Assembly (NCBI RefSeq): GCF_964340395.1
Contig: NC_135551.1
Location: 24,028,503-24,083,502 of the forward strand
Direction: 5' to 3'
DNA: 55,000 bases
DNA from: Glandiceps talaboti
Taxonomy: Eukaryota; Hemichordata; Enteropneusta; Spengelidae
In this document: one piece after another, positions 16,890 through 28,800 of the stretch
How positions within the stretch are numbered: position 1 is the stretch's first letter
How the letters are laid out: the number at the start of each line of letters is the position of its first letter
Translations under genes and position numbers: made by a program
The notes under the pieces: model-generated
What the model saw: the letters and a program-made list of their open reading frames with translations, nothing else
What the model was told of the DNA's origin: nothing
Databases searched by the model: none

Positions 16890-19800
16890 CTAACGTATAG
16901 GAGATAGAATGTATTAATACCATACATCTATCATTGAATGTCTTAGTTTGTAATCCTACAGTAAAGACTATAATGTGGATCTATTAAGTAATTTGGCACT
17001 GCCTCCTTAGAAGCATCACGCCAATGTGTGGTCAAGGGTTAAGCTCAGAAAACTGCTAATTTATGTTTCACAGACATTTAAAGTTCAGTGGTTCATACAA
17101 TACGCATGTCCAAATGCAGTGCTTTTTGTTTGTTGACATGTTAAATCTTGATCACTGTGTTCTTTCCCATCCAAAGTTCTAACTGCAGCACACTGATTTT
17201 GGGTTTTTTCCATCATGCCAGAGTTCATTATTGGAAAAAGTTTTTTTATCAATAATGTAAATATTTGCTCAGACAACTGTTGCAATTTAATAATTTGGCT
17301 TATCAAACATATCAAACATGGTTATTCAATACACTAAGTACATTTTACAACTTTGGAGGATGCTAAGAACCATTATCAGTGAGTAACGTAAACATTTCAC
17401 TGGGGGGGGGGGGGTTCATAGGCAATCGAAAATTGATGCCTTAAATCAGTTTAATCTCAAAATATTTGTTTCAACCCACACTTACCTTTGAATAATGCAG
17501 AGCAATTGCACAGTACACAGCAAACATTCTAAAGTTACATTCATCTGTAGAATGTAAAATATACAAGATTGTCTTAATCATAACAAATGATATTCTCTAG
17601 TGTAATTCAATTTGAACAACAAAAATCATTCCACAAGAGCATGTTCACTTGAAATGGATAAAAGCTGTCAGATATCTAATGTTGTGAAAAAAGTTTTCAT
17701 GACATGGCATGGGGCAACTAGCTTTCCTGTACTGTCTGAGAGATGGCTACAAATGAGTATACCAAACAAAGAACACTTCCCCTACAACTCACCTGCATAA
17801 GAAAAACCTGGAGTGTCTATTTTGTTGACCATTTGTACTACACCAACAACACTTCCCCTAAAACTCACCTGCATAAGTAAAAGCTGGAGCATCTATCTTG
17901 TTGACCATTTGTACTACACCAAGAACACTTCCCCTACTGACAATCGGCATACACAGCAGACTACGGGTAGTGTAACCAGTCCTCTTGTCCACCTCTCTGA
18001 ATATATGGTGAAATCAAAACATGTGCGGGCACGATAAGCTTTTTAGCTATTCTATTCCAATGCATCTTTTTTTCTGTGTACTAGTATTTTTAAGCAAATT
18101 TCGAATGTAGCTTACAAGAGCAAATCATAGGCCACACTGTGTGTTTAAATTCATTTGAGCACACTTTGAATACAACCACAAAACAAGGGTCTCAAATATT
18201 TGCTATTGAAAATTATTTATTTTGAAAATGGTTATAAATGGTTTTTCAGATAATAATGATAATATGAAGGGTATTAATAATGCACCTGTCCTCCAGAAAG
18301 CTCCCCAGGCACAAGCAATAATTACCCTGGTACGGACATGATGACACAATAGCCATTTATATTTCCTCAACTCCCTGGGCAGTATACATACATGGTAAAC
18401 ATTTCTAACCTGTTAAACCTAGGGTCAGCATAGGCATCAGGAATATTTAATACTTCACTAGTTCTAGCTACAAAACCTGCTAGGCCCTTCTCCAGTGAAA
18501 ACCTGAAACAAATGAGGCAGTTTGAAATTTGGTTTTTAGATAAAGAAAGCGTCAGTCCAGCAACTGTAGTCAGGCACAAGTAGATGTTTATTTGTAGCCA
18601 TGATGGGTACATAACTTTGACTTCAAATTGAAACACGTTTAAATGTTTTTAACAAATGTTACTATAATAACATGGAGTTGTCTCTCTTCAATTTGATCCC
18701 AAAGTTTATGTCATTAATTGATTGTTTCATGATGACATTAAACTAATTTCACCTGCTAAATACGTCTAAAAATAGACAAATTTAGCTGCATGCTAGAATG
18801 CGCATGTGCAAGGGAGTGTAATAGTGCAGGCTTACATATAACGACATGAAGGGAGTTGTTTTCAGTTACGCATTAAAAACACATTCAAATTTGGGAGACA
18901 GTGGAATGTGCATGCATGTGTGTTAGCATCTTCTCAGAAGGCCAAAGGCATGCCATTGTTTCCAAAACTTGTCACTGAGTATTTTAGATATTTTTCCTGC
19001 AAAGTACCCAAAAGAAAAAACACCAAAATTATGACATCCTATAGAAGCGAAATGACAAAAACTTAAAAATGTATTTATTTATGTGTAGACTACCCTTTCC
19101 ATGTACAGATATCTGCCACAGAACATACATTGAGGCCTGAATCATGTAACTATGACACTTTTCATATTGAATACATGTTAGCTTCATTGTACATCACTTT
19201 GTAAAACATATTCTGAGTCTATTCTGATGATGTGATTTCTGCTTAACAAATCTACAAGTATAAATACATATATAAATACTTTTACTTTACCTAATTTGTC
19301 TCTTTTTACTGAAAACCGGCATTCCTCCACTGTCCTTTCCCTCATCAAACATATCTGCATACAGCTCATTGCGAGCTTGGTCCACTAGAAACAGTGCACA
19401 CCTGTCTGCATTCACAAGGTTTTTGGCAAATGTCTTGGAAAAATAAGGAAAATGTTATAAGAATCTGTATAATTTACATACTAACAGTCACCAAACTCAT
19501 AAAAATCTGATAAAAATGAAAGCTGTTTGTTTATTTACTGTAATTCACATATAATATGGGTCAACATAATATATACCAGCTGGCACCTTTTGTACACATG
19601 TCAGTTTACAGAATTCTCTACATTTATAATAATTCCAAGGGAGGTCAGTACCCAACGTATGTACAAAACAGGACATAAATAATAAGTAGTAAGACACCAA
19701 ATACAGATACCTTTTACACATCAAATCTCCTACTGTCAATATAAGTCTGTGTACAATCAGCGTGCGAAATTAACACCGGTCCTTCGGCCCGAGACCAACA

Positions 19801-22800
19801 GATATCTGTTCGGACCGACAGTTTTTCAGAATTACAACAACGTATCGGTCCTTATGACCGACTGAAATTTGGAGTAAATAATGACATTTATTCAAAGATA
19901 TATCCAATTTCACCTACATGAATCTGATCTTGTGTTACCTATTTTACTCTCGACATCGTCTCGTTCAAGTCAAGCAACACAGAGCTAGCTCGCCACGTGT
20001 TGTTGTCAATGTTGATATCATGTCTACATATAACGTAGCATACAGCATTTACTTTATGAAATTATGTTAGCAAACACATGATTGACCGAATTTCTCCAAT
20101 TATTTGTGTCTTGACTAATCAGAACGTCTTAGACATTCAGACCCATTTTACGCATTCAGCGCATGCGTCTTTTCCCACCATGATATAGTAATTGTTGTAA
20201 AGTTTACTGTTCTAAGTGTATGAAACTTTTAACGTGTTTGAGACAGTTCCACCTTGTATTTATAAAGTATGTGGCGATATTTAGAAGGCAGCAATGAGCT
20301 TCCGAAGAAGAAGACGAATTTAAACAGACACTGTTGTTTAAAGGCTGGTATTAAAGCCGGTAAATGTTAGCGGGTTTCCCGATCAATTTACCGGAGCTCC
20401 CCATGTGTGTGGCCATGATCAAAACAAACTGACGGAAAGCATATAAACTACTCTGAAAATTGCGTTTTAACTAATAAAGAAGGCAGGTACACTTCGTAAA
20501 ATATCTTCAGTACGATAGTTTTTTTTTGTAAAACAGTAAAAAAAATACGTTGTCTGATTGCTTTCAATTTGATTCATATGATAATGTACGTCCTGTCATG
20601 TTATAATCAACGTATAAACTTAGAAATGTTGCATTTTTGTTGCCACTGTTTTATCTGGAAAATTACTGCATCATGCCAAACACGGGTACATATAGTGGAT
20701 GACACATTATAGTACATATAGTACAGTTACCATATCACGCTCCCACGTCAAAAAAACTTGCATTGTAAGACATGTTTAGCCATAGTTCTCTTCATCATGG
20801 TCAGATTTCTTACACAAACAGTCGAGTCAGAGACTATACTCAATACACCACTGTATGGTATACGGGTAGGGCTTTATGGGGGGGGGGGGGAGGCTTCAGT
20901 ACATATTTGAAGGAAGACGAAACCGCTCCGTGTCACTTTTGTGGATGGAAATTGAAATAAAGTGAATACACAGTTTTCAAGAGGGATAGTTATGCGACAA
21001 AACTTTCTGCCATGGTGAAGTTGTGAGTCTACTTTCGCTAAGAGTTGGAAAGCTACATCAGCTGTTGCCACAGACGATGAATATGACTTTGGATATGTGA
21101 TTCAGAATTTAGTGAATCGTACAGAGAGGAAGGAGAGGACTGTGATCTCTTAGAGATTGCAGATAATGCATATTTAATGATTCATTCACCCATATTATCT
21201 ACAATCTATGGATATGTATTTCTATGGTGTAATGAATACATTCAGTCTCAGAGCACTATAGTCTATAGGAACAGATTATGCGAGAATGAATATTCATAGT
21301 CTCTGGGTTCATAGTTACAAATGAAAATCTCTACTCATAGAGTCAAATATTGCTTGGTAGTGAATCAAAATTTACTTCCAAGTTATTTGTTGACTCTGTG
21401 AGTGGAAATTTTATGAAATAATAGTGGATAGTGAACAATTCGTTGTACTCTCTTTTACTTTAGTATATCTAAAGATATGTTGTATCATATTAAAGTTCAA
21501 AATCATTTAATCTGTAAATGGAGGGTATATAAATATAGGTCGTGAACGTGAACTGCATTGAGTATGGACCAGCAGTTTTCCTTAAGGACCAGCAGTATTT
21601 GCTACATGTCGGTCCTTATGACCAGTAGTCATTTTCCCTTAAGTTCACACACTGTGTACAATTACTCAACATGGTATGCCAAACATACTATTCCATAGCC
21701 AAGCCTGTATGTGATCTCATCATCTTCAAAGCATGTCAACCCAAACAGATAATAATATATGGCACGTCGCACATGTACATGACCTGAACAGGATGGCTAT
21801 CTGATATCCTTCTGAGTGACTAACAGTATGGCTATTTAGGTTATCCTTTCATGTGAACAGGATGGCTATCTGATATCCTTCTGAGTGATTCACAGCATGG
21901 ATATTAGGGTTATCCTTCTAAGTGAACAGGATGGTTATCTGTTCACACTGTTCACACCCTCTGAGTCACAAGTTCAGGTTAATTATAGTGCAAGATGTGA
22001 AAATATGAAACTTACCATTATGTGTTCTATTAAGGTATCCATAGCAACAATATCATCAAAGATAACCCTAGGTGGAAAAAAGACATTTCTATTAATATAC
22101 CATTGTGAGTTAAGTCATAGACAATAGTATTGTCTATGGTTAAGTGTCACATTATACAAAATAAAACATGATGTATTGTTTGTGTAACAGGTAATAGTTT
22201 CAAGTTATTTTCATATATATTATCCAGTATACAATGTGCATGTATGTAATCCCAGTCCCTTTTATCTAACGGTTCCATTTGTTAAGTGGATTCAATGAGT
22301 GACTTATGTACACCATTCAATGACAAACAACTTTTGAAGGCGGAACCTTTTTAATTTGTAGCCCTTGTCTTGAGAGCATCAAAGGAAAGTGATACATCAC
22401 ATCTACTTTAAGCTGGAACACACACACACAAAGGATGAAACTTGGCTTTATTACCATGACCGACTCATTATGTCTTAAAACATTTAGCGTCAGCTACCTC
22501 TAGTATAATTCTATAAATCAGTCCTTACTGAGAAACTTCCAACAGAAAGTCATTCAGTTCCCTTTGTTTCATCAAACCTTTGCAAATCTGCAAATATATA
22601 AATATAGAAACAAGAAAAATTTAAGTTATCAAGTAAGGTATATCAAGAATGCATTACTGATTGTTCTATTTATCATTTATGAAAGTGGTACCTTCCTGAT
22701 ATCTTAATATGCATGTATGCACATATACAATATTTAAAAAAGGCCGTTTGTTGGGACAAGAAATATAAATTCCAGTTTACAATTACCTGTACTTTCTCAA

Positions 22801-25800
22801 CTGTAAGTCCAGCCCATTTTAGAAATGTAGACACCATCTGCAAATACAAAATATATAGTAGTCATGGAATTACTCCATTCTTGCCATGTACAGAATTCAC
22901 ACATAAAATACAATTAAAAGAGTACATCTTTTGAGACATCATGTCAAAGCTATATTATAATCAAATCAGTTTTGTAATGATTTTATCAATATTTTTTTCA
23001 ATGATTTTTTCAATATCTAAAACAGAACATACCATGAAGTCCTGTAAACCAGGAAGTTTTTGCTTATTTCACTGGAAAGCAAAAATGCAAAAATAGTAGT
23101 GACTTAAATGTGTTCTTGTACATGAACACAATGTATCAGGCCTGTGATTAGTAATAAGGTTAGTCTTTAAGAACTAGCTGAAGACTATAAAATCAAAGAT
23201 TTTGGTAGTTGTGAAAATATTTATGTTTACAGTTTTATCACCATTTTATTGTACTCACCTCTAATGTGCCTTCATTGAAAGGTTGACTACCATAGTTACG
23301 AGTTAATTCAATTATTCCTATTAAAGGAGAAAAGATAGCTTTGAGATATATGAAACTGTGTCTTGTCACAAAATTATGTGAATGATAGCAAAAAAAAAAA
23401 ATATACCTAAATCAGCCTTTGATTGCTTTTGAATATGGCTGAGTATATCTTATCAAAGCCATGCCAACAAGTTTGGTTATTGTGCCATATCATTCTGAGA
23501 TCTTCAAGCCTTGTGTTAGTTACTTTATTAATGCAATCAAACTTTTATCCTTGGAATTCCTCTCCTTTGTTTCCCTTTAACCAGGTAAATGACATCTTTA
23601 TGGTTATCCCTGGTGATATACACTAAGTAGGGACGGTACCCCTCCAAAATTAAAATAAAAAGCCTTAAGTGAGGCCAAACAAAAACAATAGTGTGTTTCC
23701 AATAACCCGACCAACCATAGTGTATACCCCCGACCCTAAACATTTTTCTGGCATGCAAAAAAGGTAAAATGGTAACAATTTAATTCTATTTCTGTATATA
23801 TATATATACCTTAAAAAATTGTATTCCAGAGAGAAACCAGGTCTTTTTAGACTGTATCTGTACAATCTGCATATTATGTTCATCTACTTAAACTACTTAA
23901 ACTTATAATTGTCTTCATTTAGTTACTTTACACCTCATCAAACTCTCACAAAAGTATTGTGACCTACAAGTATCTTATCTTTGGGGCGGAGTAATTTTTA
24001 AAAAAAAATAAAGTAAAATAAAATAAAACACTCCTACCTACCCTATTATTTATTTTCTGAAGTCATGTTATCGGAAACAAACATTTTTTTAAAATTTTGC
24101 CTAAATACCAGTCATAATAGTCTTAATGTTTTATAAGAATACTGAGAGTAGATGACAAATATATCATCATGATCTTCTCCGGCCACACACGCCGAGTTGT
24201 ATTCTATGTTCTACAAACAAGAATCTGCTTCCAACAACAGATTACAGACAAGTCACCTATAATAATAATGTTGGGTTCTTATATAGCGCTTTCCCATGCC
24301 ATGCTCAAAGCGCTTTACAATTATTATCCTGGCTCGGATCAGAATGGCACAACGGCCCTTTAGTCTTCCTCAACTCCCCGGGGAGCATACAATCCATTGC
24401 AGCCATTTAAGCGCATAGGATTAAAGCCTTCACATTGCAACCTACACCCTACCAGGTCCCCAATTATACAGCTGGGTTGACTGAGGCACAGTCGTGGTTC
24501 AAATCTTACCCAAGGACTTTAGCCACTCAGAAACAGACAGCAGGCAGCGACAGGGCTCGAACCTGCAACCTGTAGATTCCAAGCCGGTCACGCTAACCAT
24601 TCATCCATCATGACTCCACATGACTCCACCCATGGAGGTGACTGGTCGTTCATTCTCATAATGTCGCCCCAAAACTATGGAATTCACACTCCTTGCCACT
24701 TGACATTCACCAAGCCTCCAGATTGGATTGTTTCAAAACAAAACCGAAGACTTATTTGTTCACCAAAACCTATGGTGTGCTGTAGTCATTCAGTGCTACT
24801 GAACAGAACATTGCTCTGGAAATCAGTGCTATACAAATTTGATTGATTGATTGATTTCTGATATAAAGTCTAAAATGCCTACCTACCTATCAATGAACCA
24901 TTAGCTTGTACAATTGGAACACAGATGACTGACTTGGCTTTACTGTTGATAATTCCAGTACCTTCAGGGAACCTTTCATCCTGGTGAAAAATGAGTTATA
25001 TATTGATCAGCAGTGTGCCCTCTCTAAGCATATGACATGCCTCTATAACACAGCAAAATCTTGCAATTCACAAAGAGTTGATGTTGCCCTCTTCCTTGCT
25101 ATGTGATGACTCACCAGAAAACCCCTTTTTGGTCATTTTGACTTTTTACAATCTCTTGCAACTGACAAAAAGCTGATGCTAATTGCCCTCTTCCTTACTA
25201 TGTGGTGACTCATAAGAAAACCCCATTTTTGTTAGTTTGACTCACAAGAAAAATTGTGTCTTTCTAATTAGAGCGAGAACATACTGTTGATCAACATACA
25301 CTTTTGAATTCCACTTTACATTAATCAGATGTCAATATCTACCAATTTGTTCAAAAACTTAGTTTGTATTTCACTTTCACTAAGAGAAATCATGTCTTTC
25401 TGTGCACATTTATAGAGTTACATGTACATACATTTTATACTTACACCTAAAATGTCATTTGCTATAAGTGGTTCTTTGGTTCTACCCACGTAGGCTGACA
25501 CAGTGCTGCCAGATTCTACTGGCCCACTTAAAATCAGCTCACTATTGCTGGGAAGGAAAACAGAAGTCAGATAATATTATGCATTACAAACAAAAAAATG
25601 CACTATTTGGTTGATGAGTTACACAAGCCAACTCTTAGCAATAACAACCACACATCAACTACATATACTGATGCAAGTAATCACTGGTAAATATGTATTC
25701 ATTAATACAGCATAGTTACCTTTCTGAGTCTTCTATACAAAGATATAAGTCCTAGAGGGGAGAAAATACAGAGACATAGGACTTATAACATTTTTTGGTA

Positions 25801-28800
25801 AAACATGTTGCAAACTTGTGACAACTTTGCTCTTGGTAAGGTTGTTAATAGTGTCATACATTTTTCGATAAGGCAATTTGAATGCTATATCAAAGTCCAG
25901 TAGAAAGCAGTCGTCTTTAAAAAAAATTAGGAATCAGCAATGATGTCAGACAATAATAATTTCCAAAAACGATTTGAATGTGTCAACACACGTCTCTAGT
26001 CAGCAGTACATCCACCCATTTCAGTAAAATAAATCTTGTTCAAAAAGCATGATGTTTGATAAGAAAATAATTATCAAGCAGAGATATTCACTAATTCAAC
26101 TTACATGTCTTCCATCCACTATATACAATTTCACATCATCAGCATTAGCAGCTGTGTCAGACAATAAAAACAAAAGTGTAAAGTTAAACAATATTGACCA
26201 CTAGGTGGCAGTGTTGTACATATAGATTATGAAAAAAGTGTCAAATACAGAGTGAGATAGCAAGAAATGAATTCACACAACTGTAAATTACATGCTGTAC
26301 ACCTAGATAGAGCTCTATGCTGTGGTAATTGCTGTAAACCTACCTAACATTATGCTGAAGTTGTATTTGTTATAAAACCTACCTAGTTCCATAGCCTGTA
26401 TTTTTTACAAAACCTACCTAGTGCCATAGCCTGTACTTAATTTCAAAACCTACCTAGTTCCATAGTCTGTACTTTTTACAAAACCTACCTAGTTCTATAG
26501 CCTGTATTTGTTATAAAACATACCTAGCTGTATAGCCTGGGCTAACTGTTGTAATTCAGCTGCCTGTCGTTCATGTTCTTCTAAGCTCTTACACAAATCT
26601 GATATTGATCTTCCTAGTTTACCTAACTATGGGATTTAAAACATAAATAACAATTACTAAACCAACAACATGAGGGGTTATGTGACTCTTGGAAGAGACT
26701 TTGCATACTGGTGTCAAAATAAAAATAAAATCATTTTCTATTTCTATGGTTTTTTATTAACATTTCTTCATGGAACCATCATGACAAGAATGTGTGTTAT
26801 TGATATCTACCAGACCACCTTAAATTTCATAATCAATGTAACAACATAGCCCACAAAAAATATCATATATGGCATGGAAACTTGGTAAATTTTACCAAAT
26901 GTCCTCTTTTTGTTGACAGACATTATAAACCTAAGGCAAAGATATTGGACTACTAGTTTTTCATATTATGTAAAGCTATGTATGATACTGTCCTTCCCAA
27001 AGATGTCAAAATTACAGAACTAATGTACAAGACTCTAGCTAGATATAAAATTGTCCTTCCCAAAGATGTCAAAATCACAGAACTAATGTCAAAGATTGTT
27101 TGTACTCACCCAAAATCATAGATCTAATTCATTTAGCTAGATACAATATTGCCCATTGTGGCTAAAGACTCACCTTATCTCTCCTACTGCTTATTGAGGA
27201 TATTGACACATGATCTACAAAATATGAAGAGAGTGTATCAGTATTTTGAAAAGGGCGGAGTTTAAATGGAACTTGCAAACCTGCCATGTCGAATGTTGCA
27301 TCATGGGAAATGTGATAAATATTAATCAATAGCATTGTAAACAATAATGTTATTGTTTGTAACCACAAATAATCAATTCATAGTCACCCTGACCATTGTG
27401 GCAGGCTTATTTTATCAGTAGCGCCACTGAGATTAGGTATTATTACGATAACCACAGATAATCCTATAGTCCTTTGCGTCTAAGCATGCTCAGTCTGGAT
27501 TGCAAGTTCCCCATTCCACAGACTTTTCTTTTCAATAATATTGAAAAGTCTGTGGAATTCCATGTTTTTATCCCTTAATACTGCATCTTTCTTACAACTC
27601 ACAAACTTGTTCCTTTTACGACTTGTTAAGGATCATCCTATTGTTCACATGTGTAAATGTACAGTGACATCCTTAGGGTGAAATTAAGTGAATTTTTTTA
27701 ATCATACGATGAGACTTACCACTTCTTTCAATACCAACTCCACTGTCATAAGTTCGTCCAACTTCTTTAAGGTATTCATCAACAATCCAACTATTACTGT
27801 ACATGTATGCTTTGACTGCCTCTTGTGTCAGATTACTTATTCCTTGTGAAAGTAAAAAAAAAGATAATAGTCTGAACAGGCTTAATTCAAAAAAATTGTG
27901 TGGTTCAAATTGCGCTCAATTTTAGAATAGGTGGGGTAGGTAGATTTTTTTTTTCATGTGTGACTGTGAGTGTCTAGTTCAGGTATTCCATTGTTTTCTA
28001 AATGTTATTTCTTCAGATGTACAGTAGTCATTACACTATGATTTACAGATTGGAAAAACAGTTTTATATTGTCTTTTTAAGCTGATGTCAGTTTTGGCAT
28101 CCACTATTTCTCGTGAGACTTCACAATGGTTTACGATTTTATCATTTTTTCTCAAATACGTAAAAAAAAAAGTTTATAGTCGGCAGTGAAAAACTAGGTG
28201 GGGTTGGGTAACCAGAACCAAACAATTATTTTTTAGGCCTTATGATTGTGAACAATTCTGTCGCGGAGAATCTTTTGTTGACACTTTTATTGCATTTATC
28301 AAGAGCTTGCCATATTTTTGAGAACAAAATACTGTTTTGAGAGTGGAATCACAAAATAACTTTCAATTAAAACGACATCACCGTCAGTTGAAAGAATTAT
28401 CACTTTAAATTTCCAAAATCAGGTCACAATCAAACTGCATCATGATGTATCAGTTCTAAAGTCAACTAACTTGGACCGGTCGACCATGGACCCGGCCATG
28501 GAAGTTTGGAACCGACCCGAATCGAACCAGTCGCTTCAATTACTTGAATCAAGACTTTTGGCGTTAACTGTTTTACATTTAAGAAATGATGGAACACTGA
28601 AAATACTGGAAAAGATAACAAAAAACGAGACTCATAACTCCCCACACCAGTGACGAATTAACGACACGATGCGCCGCGCCCGCTCGTGCAGCAGACGAGT
28701 TCCCGATCGACTCCATGCACTGTCGTATGTCACAATCGACGAGAATAATCTTTTTCGATTTTTTTCTTTTCAAATATGATGAAAATCTCAATTTACCTGT

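Noticed and set aside
20772-21071. Short frames inside the hAT-type element (one with a C-x-x-C)
   Set aside because: They are under 70 codons and do not resemble hAT transposase blocks; no coding call is made.
23033-23071. 39-nt and 30-nt versions of an exon ending at the same donor as the microexon
   Set aside because: The 39-nt version starts with TGA in frame. The 30-nt version needs a poor acceptor (AAATAAG) and would add ten residues where the family has none.
26375-26540. CRISPR-like appearance of the regularly spaced repeat
   Set aside because: The units are contiguous and near-identical with no unique spacers, and the context is an animal intron; it is a minisatellite.
28471-28653. 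60-codon plus-strand frame in a locally GC-richer part of PDE10A intron 1
   Set aside because: It has two ATGs in good context and non-repetitive composition, but no recognisable domain, no partner exon and no clear splice signal; left unannotated.
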